From Chitinophagaceae bacterium (GTDB lineage Bacteria; Bacteroidota; Bacteroidia; Chitinophagales; Chitinophagaceae): a stretch of DNA of 51,824 bases. The notes below the pieces were generated by a model. The model did not search any database. It saw only the letters and a list, made by a program, of their open reading frames with translations, and was not told the DNA's origin. Both the position numbers and the translations under genes were made by a program. Below are positions 1 through 7,888 of this stretch, piece by piece. Numbering within the stretch: position 1 is the stretch's first letter; every line of letters starts with the position of its first letter. The DNA is taken from NCBI GenBank assembly GCA_947372105.1, contig CANBSH010000011.1, positions 1-51,824 on the forward strand, given 5' to 3'.

Positions 1-336
1 TTTTTCATTTTTATTTTAGCGCTAAGTCCTTTTTCATTATTCCCAAACAAAACATAGCTTTTGAGGACCAACATCTTATAAGGGGGCTTTTGAAAGGTAA
101 GTAAAACATGTTTCTAAAGGCTTTATTAACAACAAGTTGACCCAAAACGCACTCCTTTTAAAGCTCCTTTTTGTGCTAATAGTTGTTTGTTTCAATGATA
201 TACGAAATACATTGTAGCATGGCCACTTTATATTCGTATGAGGTTCGTTTTATACCTTTCTGACCTAAGTTTTGCTACATCTTTAAAATGTGCAAACAAA
301 AACTTAAATAAAGTAGGGGTATTTTAACAAAAAGTA
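1..336. other. Intergenic region upstream of acpP
   Basis: About 340 AT-rich bases with no convincing gene on either strand. A 10-bp palindrome, TTAGCGCTAA, sits at 16-25. On the minus strand an ATG followed by AAA lies at 8-3 and could be the start of a gene running off the left edge, but only two codons are visible. I see no tRNA, riboswitch or clear terminator. The right end should hold the upstream part of the acpP promoter. Confidence 0.5.
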
Positions 337-344
337 TATTTTTG
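337..344 (+). promoter_or_regulatory. Bacteroidota -7 promoter box of acpP
   Basis: TATTTTTG matches the TAnnTTTG -7 consensus of the Bacteroidota primary sigma factor. It ends 23 nt before the acpP ATG, giving a short leader. No clear -33 TTTG is seen at the usual distance. Confidence 0.55.
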
Positions 345-367
345 CGCCGTAAACAAAACTATTTACA

Positions 368-604
368 ATGTCAGACATCGCTACAAGAGTTAAAAAAATC
401 ATCGTTGACAAATTAGGTGTTGATGAAGCAGAAGTAACCAATGAAGCTTCTTTTACAAATGATTTGGGAGCAGATTCATTAGACACCGTTGAACTAATCA
501 TGGAATTTGAAAAAGAATTTAACATTTCTATTCCTGATGAACAAGCAGAAACTATTACTACCGTTGGACAAGCTGTTGCTTATTTAGAAGAGCACGCTAA
601 ATAA
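368..604 (+). CDS. acpP: Acyl carrier protein
   Basis: A 78-residue acidic acyl carrier protein that carries growing acyl chains on phosphopantetheine during type II fatty acid synthesis in the cytoplasm. The attachment serine is S37 in the motif GADSLDT, followed by the typical recognition helix [11 protein letters not shown]. Length and composition match the family. It heads a fatty-acid cluster with fabF about 100 nt downstream, a common arrangement. A hairpin in the gap between the two genes may lower fabF transcription relative to acpP, which would fit the high demand for ACP. Identification is secure. Confidence 0.97.
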   Translation: MSDIATRVKKIIVDKLGVDEAEVTNEASFTNDLGADSLDTVELIMEFEKEFNISIPDEQAETITTVGQAVAYLEEHAK

Positions 605-650
605 TTTAATAACTAATTTATTAGTCTTTAAATTTACATCGGCATATTTT

Positions 651-690
651 AATCCGCCTTTTTGAGCCTTTGCTTTAAAGGCGGATTTAA
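651..690 (+). terminator. Hairpin between acpP and fabF, possible partial terminator
   Basis: An 11-bp perfect inverted repeat, AATCCGCCTTT at 651-661 and AAAGGCGGATT at 677-687, encloses a 15-nt loop and is followed by TAATTTTTA. The T-tract is weak. It could act as an attenuator between the two genes or as an mRNA-stabilising 3' end for acpP. Confidence 0.5.
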
Positions 691-708
691 TTTTTAAAAA
701 AGAATTTC

Positions 709-1962
709 ATGCAATCTAAACGCATTGTTGTTACGGGAATTGGAGCACTTACTCCTATTGGTAATACATTGGATGCTTACTGGGAAAGTTTATTGAATGG
801 AGTATCAGGTGCCGATATGATTACTCAGTTTGATGCCTCTAAATTCAAAACCAGATTTGCATGTGAGATCAAAGGTTTTGATGCCACCGAACACATGGAT
901 CGTAAGGAAGCAAGAAAATTAGATCGTTTTTCTCAAATCGCATTAGTCGCAAGTGATCAAGCGGTAGCTGATGCTGGCATCACCCCCGAAAATGTAGACC
1001 ACGATAGAGTGGGTGTTATTTTTGCAAGTGGTATTGGAGGGTTAAACACTTTTACCGATGAGGTGACCAATTTCGTACATGGAGATGGCACCCCAAGATT
1101 CAATCCTTTCTTTATTCCTAAAATGATTTTGGATATTGCTGCTGGACAAATTTCTATGAAACATGGGTTTCGTGGTCCCAACTTTGCAGTTGTAAGCGCT
1201 TGTGCTTCCAGTACCAATGCTATCATCACTGCTATGGATACTTTAAAATTAGGCAAAGCAGATATTGTTATCACAGGCGGAGCCGAATCGGTTATTGGAA
1301 TTGCTGGTATGGGTGGATTCAACGCGATGAAAGCCATGAGTGAACGTAATGATGATCCAAAAACAGCAAGTCGCCCATATGATAAAGATCGTGATGGATT
1401 TATTATGGGAGAAGCTTCAGGCGTTTTAGTATTAGAAGAATTAGAGCATGCGAAAAAACGCGGTGCTAAAATATATTGCGAGGTGGTGGGCGGTGGCGCT
1501 ACAGCAGATGCTTATCATTTAACAGCACCTCATCCAGAAGGGTTAGGAGCTAAAAATGTTATGATAGCTGCTTTGCGTGATGCACAGATGGATGCTACCG
1601 AAATTGATTATATCAATACCCATGGAACTTCTACTCCCTTAGGAGATATAGCAGAGGCAAAAGCCATTACAGCAGTTTTTGGAGAACACGCTTATAATTT
1701 AAATATTAGTTCTACCAAATCCATGACTGGCCATTGCTTAGGAGCGGCGGGTGTCATTGAAGCCATTGCATGTATTCAAGCAGTGATTCATGATATTGTA
1801 CCTCCTACTATTAATCATTTCACAGATGACCCTGAATTAGACAATCGCCTTAATTTCACTTTCAATACACCTCAAAAACGTACTGTCAATGCAGCCTTAA
1901 GTAATACTTTTGGTTTTGGTGGTCATAATGCTTGTGTGATTGTGAAAAAATTTAAGGACTAA
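709..1962 (+). CDS. fabF: Beta-ketoacyl-ACP synthase II
   Basis: A 417-residue condensing enzyme that elongates acyl-ACP with malonyl-ACP in fatty acid synthesis. The thiolase-fold catalytic triad is visible: nucleophile C165 in VSACASS, H305 in THGTSTPLGD and H342 in MTGHCLGAAG. The glycine-rich C-terminal segment NTFGFGGHNA is typical. The length is normal for FabF. It follows acpP and is separated from rnc by only five bases, so acpP-fabF-rnc is probably one transcription unit with a hairpin inside it. FabB is the alternative reading, but neighbour and sequence favour FabF. Confidence 0.96.
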   Translation: MQSKRIVVTGIGALTPIGNTLDAYWESLLNGVSGADMITQFDASKFKTRFACEIKGFDATEHMDRKEARKLDRFSQIALVASDQAVADAGITPENVDHDRVGVIFASGIGGLNTFTDEVTNFVHGDGTPRFNPFFIPKMILDIAAGQISMKHGFRGPNFAVVSACASSTNAIITAMDTLKLGKADIVITGGAESVIGIAGMGGFNAMKAMSERNDDPKTASRPYDKDRDGFIMGEASGVLVLEELEHAKKRGAKIYCEVVGGGATADAYHLTAPHPEGLGAKNVMIAALRDAQMDATEIDYINTHGTSTPLGDIAEAKAITAVFGEHAYNLNISSTKSMTGHCLGAAGVIEAIACIQAVIHDIVPPTINHFTDDPELDNRLNFTFNTPQKRTVNAALSNTFGFGGHNACVIVKKFKD

Positions 1963-1967
1963 AATTT

Positions 1968-2678
1968 GTGAAACGAATTCATCATTTAATTTCCTATTTC
2001 AAAAAATCCCCTTTTGAATCTAATCTTCGAATGTTGATTGGATATCGAACTGCGAATGTTTTATTATTTCAAACTGCCTTAAATCATCGTTCGGTAAAGG
2101 AAAGTCCTACAGAAAATAACGAGCGTCTTGAATTTCTAGGAGATGCCATTATAAGTTCGGTAGTGGCTGAATATTTATTTAAAAAATATCCCTATAAAGG
2201 AGAAGGTTTTTTAACCGAGATGCGCAGTAAGATGGTCAACAGACAACAATTAAATAATATTGCTATACAAATGGGATTGAGACGATTGACTCAATTTAAT
2301 AAAATGGATGGCGGGTTAAAGTCTAGTCAAATTTTTGGAAATACGCTAGAAGCCTTAGTGGGAGCCATTTACCTAGATAAAAAATACGACTTCACTAAAA
2401 ATTGGATCGTTGAAAAAATGATTCAACCTTATTTGTTCATGGATGATTTAGAACAAATAGATATCAATATTAAAAATAAAATTATTGGTTGGGCTTTGAA
2501 GCAAGGCAAGCAAGTTGATTTTGTTTTAGCAGGAGAACAACTAGAAGGACGTAGAAGATTATTTACCATCAATGTGGTATTGGATGGGGAAGTGGTAGCG
2601 AGTCAAAAAGGCTACACTAAAAAAGATGCCAGTCAAGTGGCAGCTCAAAAAGCAATCGAAGCTTTAGGGATTGTGTAA
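1968..2678 (+). CDS. rnc: Ribonuclease III
   Basis: A 236-residue endonuclease that cleaves double-stranded RNA, including rRNA precursors. The N-terminal catalytic domain carries the signature ERLEFLGDAII at about residues 54-64, with the second acidic cluster NTLEALVGAIYLD at about 125-137. A C-terminal double-stranded-RNA-binding domain covers about 165-234, ending in KKDASQVAAQKAIEAL. The start is GTG at 1968, five bases after the fabF stop; the next in-frame ATG would remove part of the catalytic domain, so GTG is preferred. The acpP-fabF-rnc order is widespread. Confidence 0.95.
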   Translation: MKRIHHLISYFKKSPFESNLRMLIGYRTANVLLFQTALNHRSVKESPTENNERLEFLGDAIISSVVAEYLFKKYPYKGEGFLTEMRSKMVNRQQLNNIAIQMGLRRLTQFNKMDGGLKSSQIFGNTLEALVGAIYLDKKYDFTKNWIVEKMIQPYLFMDDLEQIDINIKNKIIGWALKQGKQVDFVLAGEQLEGRRRLFTINVVLDGEVVASQKGYTKKDASQVAAQKAIEALGIV

Positions 2679-2731
2679 TGAAAAAACTTCATACAAAGAC
2701 CCTTCCATTTTTTCTGAGTACTTGTGTTTTT

Positions 2732-3136
2732 CTACCTTATACTTTGACATAATTCAATCAACACTCCATTGCAATTTTTGGGATGTACGAAGCAAATTAA
2801 TTTACCATCCGCCCCATTTTTAGGCACTTCATTTAATAATTGGAAGCCTTCTTTTTTCAGACGCTCCATTTCGGAAATAATATCGGGTACCTCAAATGCA
2901 ATATGGTGCAATCCTTCCCCCTTTTTTTCAATAAACTGAGCAATCACCCCTTGAGGATCAGTGCTTGCCAACAATTCAATTTTGGTGTGATTTTGTAAAA
3001 AAAAGGCAGTCGCCACCTTTTCGGAGTCCACTAATTCGGTTTTATAACAAGGGGAGCCCAATAATTTTTCATAGAGGCTGATTCCTGCTTGTAAATCCTT
3101 GACGGCGATGCCAATATGTTCTACCTGATATGCCAT
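2732..3136 (-). CDS. mce: Methylmalonyl-CoA epimerase
   Basis: A 134-residue single-domain protein of the vicinal oxygen chelate fold that interconverts (R)- and (S)-methylmalonyl-CoA in the propionate/succinate pathway. Visible metal-ligand motifs are VEHIGIAV near the N-terminus (H7), LHHIAFEV in the middle and VLIELCQ near the C-terminus. The length fits the family. It runs against the genes on both sides, converging with rnc and diverging from iscS. The mutase is not in this window. A related VOC lyase is possible, but the motif spacing fits Mce well. Confidence 0.9.
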   Translation of the reverse strand: MAYQVEHIGIAVKDLQAGISLYEKLLGSPCYKTELVDSEKVATAFFLQNHTKIELLASTDPQGVIAQFIEKKGEGLHHIAFEVPDIISEMERLKKEGFQLLNEVPKNGADGKLICFVHPKNCNGVLIELCQSIR

Positions 3137-3212
3137 GTTTCGTTTGTTTTACGAATTGGGAAAAAAATGCCTTGGAAGGCGAACGAATTCAATAAAATCA
3201 AGCCTTAAGCTT

Positions 3213-3220
3213 TACTTTTG
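3213..3220 (+). promoter_or_regulatory. -7 promoter box of the isc operon
   Basis: TACTTTTG is an exact TAnnTTTG match, 27 nt before the iscS ATG. No -33 TTTG is seen at 19-21 nt upstream. A small hairpin, GCCTT-GG-AAGGC, lies just upstream at 3169-3180. Confidence 0.6.
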
Positions 3221-3247
3221 TGCTCTTAGAAAAAATCAAATTCGGAT

Positions 3248-4465
3248 ATGTTAAAATTACCAATTTATCTTGATCATAACGCAACAACTCCTATGGACCC
3301 AAGGGTTTTGGAGGCCATGATCCCCTATTTTACCGAAAACTTCGGAAATGCGGCTAGTCGTAACCACTCATTTGGCTGGCACGCTGAGGAAGCGGTGGAT
3401 TATGCACGTGAGCAAATTGCAAAATTAGTAGGAGCGGATCCTAAGGAAATTATCTTTACTTCAGGTGCTACGGAAGGTGATAACTTGGCGATTAAAGGAG
3501 TGTACGAAATGTATGCAAGCAAGGGGAATCATATTATCACTTGTACGACCGAACATAAAGCAGTGTTAGATACTTGTAAGCATTTGGAGAAGCAAGGTGC
3601 TGAAGTGACTTATTTAGAAGTACAACCTGATGGTTTAATCGATTTAAAACAATTGGAAGCTGCCATGAAACCCACTACTATTTTAGTAGCCATCATGTAT
3701 GCGAACAATGAAATTGGAGTGATACAACCGGTGAAAGAAATTGCTGCGATTGCAAAAAAACACGGAGCCTTATTCTTTACTGATGCAGTACAAGCAGTAG
3801 GAAAAATTCCTGTGGATGTAAATGCAGATGGAATTGATTTAATGGCTTTCACAGCTCATAAAATGTATGGTCCTAAAGGCGTAGGTGCTTTATATGTACG
3901 TCGTAAAAATCCACGTGTTAAAGTAACTGCACAAGTGGATGGCGGTGGACATGAAAGAGGAATGAGAAGTGGAACTTTAAATGTGCCAGGTATTGTTGGA
4001 TTTGGTAAATCAGCCGAATTAGCTCGATTAGAAATGGCAGAAGATACAGCTCGAATTTCTGCACTAAGAGACAAACTTGAAAATGCGTTAAAGCAAATTG
4101 AAGAATCTTATGTGAACGGAAATCCAGCATACCGTTTACCACATGTAAGTAATATTTCTTTCAAATATGTAGAGGGGGAAGGTTTGATGATGGGCTTTAA
4201 TAAAGACATCGCTTTATCTTCTGGATCTGCTTGTACGTCCGCTTCTTTGGAACCTAGTTATGTATTAAAAGCATTAGGATTAGGGGACGATTTAGCACAT
4301 AGCTCTTTACGTTTTGGTTTAGGAAGATATACCACCGAAGAACAAATTGATTTCACTATTAAAGCTGTTTCAGAAACAGTTTTAAAGTTGAGAGAAATGA
4401 GTCCTTTATGGGAAATGTTTAAAGATGGCGTAGATATTGACGCAATTCAATGGGCGCATCATTAA
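3248..4465 (+). CDS. iscS: Cysteine desulfurase IscS
   Basis: A 405-residue class V aminotransferase-fold enzyme that removes sulfur from cysteine as a persulfide and supplies it for Fe-S cluster assembly. The PLP lysine is K205 in [10 protein letters not shown] and the persulfide cysteine is C329 in the mobile loop [10 protein letters not shown]. The N-terminus [11 protein letters not shown] is typical. It is followed by iscU and iscA, forming a minimal isc operon without IscR, HscA/HscB or ferredoxin nearby. The last 17 bases of the gene with the stop are repeated 77 bp downstream. Confidence 0.95.
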   Translation: MLKLPIYLDHNATTPMDPRVLEAMIPYFTENFGNAASRNHSFGWHAEEAVDYAREQIAKLVGADPKEIIFTSGATEGDNLAIKGVYEMYASKGNHIITCTTEHKAVLDTCKHLEKQGAEVTYLEVQPDGLIDLKQLEAAMKPTTILVAIMYANNEIGVIQPVKEIAAIAKKHGALFFTDAVQAVGKIPVDVNADGIDLMAFTAHKMYGPKGVGALYVRRKNPRVKVTAQVDGGGHERGMRSGTLNVPGIVGFGKSAELARLEMAEDTARISALRDKLENALKQIEESYVNGNPAYRLPHVSNISFKYVEGEGLMMGFNKDIALSSGSACTSASLEPSYVLKALGLGDDLAHSSLRFGLGRYTTEEQIDFTIKAVSETVLKLREMSPLWEMFKDGVDIDAIQWAHH

Positions 4466-4543
4466 ACATTGCAAGGGAAGAAGCCTTAGGCTTCGAAGCT
4501 TGAAATGTTAATGCGCAGTTTGCGAAATGGGCGCATCATTAAA
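4450..4543 (+). repeat. 17-bp direct repeat of the iscS 3' end flanking hairpins
   Basis: ATGGGCGCATCATTAAA occurs at 4450-4466, where it contains the last iscS codons and stop, and again at 4527-4543. Between the copies lie GAAGCC-TTA-GGCTTC (4480-4494), nested inside an imperfect outer stem of about 11 bp (AACATTGCAAG pairing with CTTGAAATGTT), and a second small stem ATGCGC/GCGCAT (4511-4536). The layout looks like a duplication or the footprint of a small hairpin element. Confidence 0.7.
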
Positions 4544-4580
4544 AGATAAAAAAATATTAATTTTATAAAAAAATACAATC

Positions 4581-5000
4581 ATGGCATATTCAGATAAAGT
4601 AATCGATCATTATTCCAATCCTAAAAATGTAGGGACATTGGATAAAGCTTCTAAAAACGTAGGTACTGGTTTAGTAGGCGCTCCAGAATGCGGAGACGTT
4701 ATGCGTTTGCAAATTGAAGTAGATGAAGCAACAGGTGTTATTACCGATGCAAAGTTTAAAACATTTGGTTGTGGTTCTGCTATTGCTTCTTCTTCATTAG
4801 CCACAGAGTGGTTAAAAGGAAAAACAGTAGACGAAGCGGTTAAAATTGACAATATGGATTTAGTAGAGGAATTAAATTTACCTCCAGTAAAAATTCACTG
4901 CTCAGTTTTAGCAGAAGATGCAATCAAAGCTGCCATCAATGATTTCAGGTCTAAAAATGGTTTAGAGCAATTAGTATTTGAAGAAAAAGGCGTACACTAA
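4581..5000 (+). CDS. iscU: Fe-S cluster scaffold IscU
   Basis: A 139-residue scaffold on which IscS sulfur and iron are assembled into [2Fe-2S] clusters. The three ligand cysteines are C37 (GAPECGDVM), C64 (KTFGCGSAIASS) and C107 (KIHCSVLAEDAI). The LPPVK motif is at about residues 100-104; in other organisms it binds the HscA chaperone, which is not encoded in this window. Its stop codon overlaps the iscA start by one base (TAATG), so translation is probably coupled. Confidence 0.96.
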   Translation: MAYSDKVIDHYSNPKNVGTLDKASKNVGTGLVGAPECGDVMRLQIEVDEATGVITDAKFKTFGCGSAIASSSLATEWLKGKTVDEAVKIDNMDLVEELNLPPVKIHCSVLAEDAIKAAINDFRSKNGLEQLVFEEKGVH

Positions 5001-5356
5001 TGAGCGAAGTAGCTACCGATAATTCCATTTATGTGAGCGACAAAGCAAAAGCTAAAGTTTTACAACTGATGCTGGATGCCGATATCGTAAACAACCCTGA
5101 TTATTTTTTAAGAGTGGGGGTGGTGGGAGGTGGATGTTCTGGACTTAGCTACAAACTAGATTTTGACAATGAAGTAAAGCCAATGGATCAAGTATTTGAA
5201 CACAATGGCATTAAAATAGTGACCGATTTGAAAAGCTTTTTATATTTAGTCAACACCGAGCTTGAATTTTCGGACGGATTAAATGGCAAGGGTTTTTACT
5301 TTAACAATCCCAATGCAAGTCGTAGTTGTGGTTGTGGCGAAAGTTTCGCAGTATAA
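5000..5356 (+). CDS. iscA: A-type Fe-S carrier protein
   Basis: A 118-residue HesB/IscA-family protein that passes Fe-S clusters or iron from the scaffold to target proteins. The three conserved cysteines are visible: C46 in VGGGCSGLSY and the pair C110/C112 in SCGCGESF. It is the last gene of the iscSUA operon, which ends in a strong hairpin terminator just downstream. SufA and ErpA are close relatives; the neighbours decide for IscA. Confidence 0.92.
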   Translation: MSEVATDNSIYVSDKAKAKVLQLMLDADIVNNPDYFLRVGVVGGGCSGLSYKLDFDNEVKPMDQVFEHNGIKIVTDLKSFLYLVNTELEFSDGLNGKGFYFNNPNASRSCGCGESFAV

Positions 5357-5382
5357 TACTTCTATTTTAACAAATGAATATC

Positions 5383-5415
5383 AAACGCCTCCGAAACTTC
5401 GGGGGCGTTTTTTTT
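5383..5415 (+). terminator. Rho-independent terminator of iscSUA
   Basis: An 11-bp stem, AAACGCCTCCG pairing with CGGGGGCGTTT with one T-G pair, has a 6-nt loop AAACTT and ends in eight T residues (5408-5415). This is the strongest classical terminator in the window. The gldFG -7 box begins two bases after its T-tract. Confidence 0.9.
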
Positions 5416-5416
5416 G

Positions 5417-5424
5417 TAGCTTTG
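5417..5424 (+). promoter_or_regulatory. -7 promoter box of gldFG, directly at the start codon
   Basis: TAGCTTTG matches TAnnTTTG exactly and ends only four bases before the ATG at 5429. With the usual distance from box to transcription start, the mRNA would begin at or next to the ATG, that is, leaderless. Confidence 0.55.
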
Positions 5425-5428
5425 AATC

Positions 5429-7864
5429 ATGTGGGCCATTGCCAAAAAAGAAATACAACAATACTTAAGTAGTTTAACGGGCTATTTAATCATCAGCTTT
5501 TATTTAATTGTAAATGGGGTGCTATTATTTGTATTACCTGCTTCGAATATTTTGGATTTTGGATATGCCAGTTTACAAGCTTATTTTGACTTTGCGCCCT
5601 GGCTATTAATATTTTTGGTTCCTGCAGTGACTATGCGTTCTTTTTCGGAGGAGTATCAGCAAGGTACTTTTGAAATTTTACGCACTTTGCCTTTGCGTCC
5701 TTTGCAATTGTTTTTAGGAAAATTTATAGGGTCATTGGGAATTTTACTAGCAGCTATAGCTCCTACCTTTTTATATGCGGTGGTATTACAAATGTTGAGT
5801 AGCACGGGGGGAATAGATATAGGAGCTACTTTAGGAAGTTATGTGGGCTTGTTGTTTTTAGCAACGGTATATGCAGCTATTGGTATTTTAGTGAGTAGTG
5901 CTACTAAAAATAGTTTAGTATCATTATTAATTTCCATCCTTCTTTGTTTGTTTCTATTAAAAGGATTTGAAAGTATCAGTCAGCTTTCATTTGTTACAAA
6001 TGGCTATGAATTTTATATAAAGCAATTGGGATTGCAAGTGCATTACCAAAATATGAGCAAAGGAGTGATTGCTTTAAAGGATATTGTTTATTTTTTATCC
6101 ATTATAGCATTATTTGGCGTTGGAACCATCGAATACATTCAGGGCAAAGTAAAATATGGGGTATTATTATTTGCTATTATCCTGATCAACTATGTTTCTA
6201 ATATATTTCCAATTCAGTGGGATTTAACCAAAGAAAAGCGGTATACATTAAGTGAAACTTCTAAGCAAATCATAACACAGGTTCAGCAGCCAGTTACCAT
6301 CCACTTATATTTAGGTGGGGATTTGCCAGCTCAGTATAAAAATATGGCTACAAGTGCTATCACGCTGTTAGATCAGTTGAGTCAAATCAATCCCACTCAT
6401 ATCAAATGGCAATGGGAGGTTCCTAATGAATTATACAAGGATAGCTCCTTATATCAATTGTATGACAGCCTTTCTAAATTAGGTTTACCCATTGAGCGTA
6501 TACAGCAAAATGGCAAAGAAGATAAACGAATAGATCAACTTATTATTCCTGGTGCATTAGTGGAAGTGGCGGGTCAAAAACCCTATGCCATTGATTTGCG
6601 TAGTGCTCAAAAATATTATAAGCCTTATAATATTGTAAAAGATATTCCCCAAATAGATGAAGAAGCAAGTGCGAATGCTGCAGAAGCTTTGTTGGAATAT
6701 AAAATGGTGCAGGCGATCTATTTATTGAATAGACAACAAATACCACGCATTGCATATTTGATTGGAAACGGAGAACCCGTTGATTTAACAGTGAATGATA
6801 TGGGAGAATCCATTCGACATCAATATGATTTATCGGTATTTGATTTAAGTAAAGGATATCCAGATGCAAGCAAAATAAAAACCTTATTAATAGTTAAGCC
6901 AACTATACCATTTTCGGATCAAGACAAATTGAAAATTGATCAGTTTATCATGGGGGGCGGAAATATTATTTGGGCAATTGATCCTTTGCACGCTGAATAT
7001 GATAGTTTACAAAAGACAGACGGATCTTATGTTGCTTATGATAGAGGATTAGGATTGGGGGATTTATTTTTTAAAATGGGGGTACGTATTCAACCCAATT
7101 TGGTCCAAGATTTAAACTGTTCTAAATTACCTATGGTGGTGGGTACCCAAGCCAATGGAAGTCCTTTGATACAAAGATTACCCTGGGCTTATTATCCCTT
7201 TTTACAGGGGAATAATCAACATCCTATTTCACAAAATTTAGATAGAATATTAAGTTTGTTTCCTTCAAGCATGGACACCGTTGCGGCAAAAGGGATTCGT
7301 AAAACTATTTTGTTAAGCACTGATACCAATAGTAGAACCATTAGTTCGCCCACTTTGATTTCCCTGAATTCGGTAAAAGGAGAGGAGGACATGGTTCAGT
7401 TTCGTCAACATCATTTGCCTATTGCCGTTTTGTTGGAAGGAAAATTCAATTCCTTATTTGCCAACAGAATGAGCCAAGCTACTCGAGATTCGGTCCAAGT
7501 CCAGTCAGGAAACCTCTATGCTGCAGTAAGCAAAGGCTCAAAACAAGTAATCATTGCAGATGCGGATATTTTGACCAATAAAGTAGATAAAAATAAGGGT
7601 CCTTTGGGGATGGGGATGCTTCCTATGGAGGACTATAGATTCGCAAATCGTGAATTTTTCCAAAATACCATTCAGTATTTAAATGAGCCATCCGGATTAC
7701 TAGAAAGTCGAAATAAATCAATTGTTTTAAGATTATTAGATAGCAATAAAGTACAGGAATCTAAATTGTTTTGGCAATTGGTATTATTATTGGGCCCTTT
7801 ATTCGCTTTAACGCTTCTCTATTTTGTAGGAATCAAAGCTCGCCAACGTCGTTTTGGGGCGTAA
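5429..7864 (+). CDS. GldF-GldG fusion, gliding-motility ABC transporter permease plus auxiliary domain
   Basis: An 811-residue protein that combines two proteins usually encoded separately. Residues 1 to about 240 form a GldF-type ABC-2 permease with about six membrane segments and the motif MRSFSEEYQQGTFEIL. From about 243 a new membrane segment begins (KYGVLLFAIILINYVS) followed by the GldG hallmark WDLTKEKRYTLS and a long extracytoplasmic ABC-auxiliary region. It closes with one C-terminal membrane helix (about 786-803). The reading frame is continuous across the junction. The ATPase GldA is not in the window. The role in gliding or type IX secretion is inferred from the family; many homologues occur in non-gliders. 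Confidence 0.85.
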   Translation: MWAIAKKEIQQYLSSLTGYLIISFYLIVNGVLLFVLPASNILDFGYASLQAYFDFAPWLLIFLVPAVTMRSFSEEYQQGTFEILRTLPLRPLQLFLGKFIGSLGILLAAIAPTFLYAVVLQMLSSTGGIDIGATLGSYVGLLFLATVYAAIGILVSSATKNSLVSLLISILLCLFLLKGFESISQLSFVTNGYEFYIKQLGLQVHYQNMSKGVIALKDIVYFLSIIALFGVGTIEYIQGKVKYGVLLFAIILINYVSNIFPIQWDLTKEKRYTLSETSKQIITQVQQPVTIHLYLGGDLPAQYKNMATSAITLLDQLSQINPTHIKWQWEVPNELYKDSSLYQLYDSLSKLGLPIERIQQNGKEDKRIDQLIIPGALVEVAGQKPYAIDLRSAQKYYKPYNIVKDIPQIDEEASANAAEALLEYKMVQAIYLLNRQQIPRIAYLIGNGEPVDLTVNDMGESIRHQYDLSVFDLSKGYPDASKIKTLLIVKPTIPFSDQDKLKIDQFIMGGGNIIWAIDPLHAEYDSLQKTDGSYVAYDRGLGLGDLFFKMGVRIQPNLVQDLNCSKLPMVVGTQANGSPLIQRLPWAYYPFLQGNNQHPISQNLDRILSLFPSSMDTVAAKGIRKTILLSTDTNSRTISSPTLISLNSVKGEEDMVQFRQHHLPIAVLLEGKFNSLFANRMSQATRDSVQVQSGNLYAAVSKGSKQVIIADADILTNKVDKNKGPLGMGMLPMEDYRFANREFFQNTIQYLNEPSGLLESRNKSIVLRLLDSNKVQESKLFWQLVLLLGPLFALTLLYFVGIKARQRRFGA

Positions 7865-7876
7865 ACTTTCATCACG

Positions 7877-7884
7877 TATCTTTA
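7877..7884 (+). promoter_or_regulatory. Promoter of the terC-like gene
   Basis: TATCTTTA is one base off TAnnTTTG. A perfect TTTG lies at 7853-7856, exactly 20 bases upstream, inside the 3' end of gldFG. The box ends four bases before the ATG at 7889. Confidence 0.55.
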
Positions 7885-7888
7885 TAAT

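Noticed and set aside
957-1337. Minus-strand open frame of 126 codons inside fabF
   Set aside because: Antisense shadow of a highly conserved gene; its sequence is low in complexity and matches nothing known.
7865-7888. Possible manganese (yybP-ykoY) riboswitch upstream of the TerC-family gene
   Set aside because: The gap to gldFG is only 24 bases, too short for the riboswitch.
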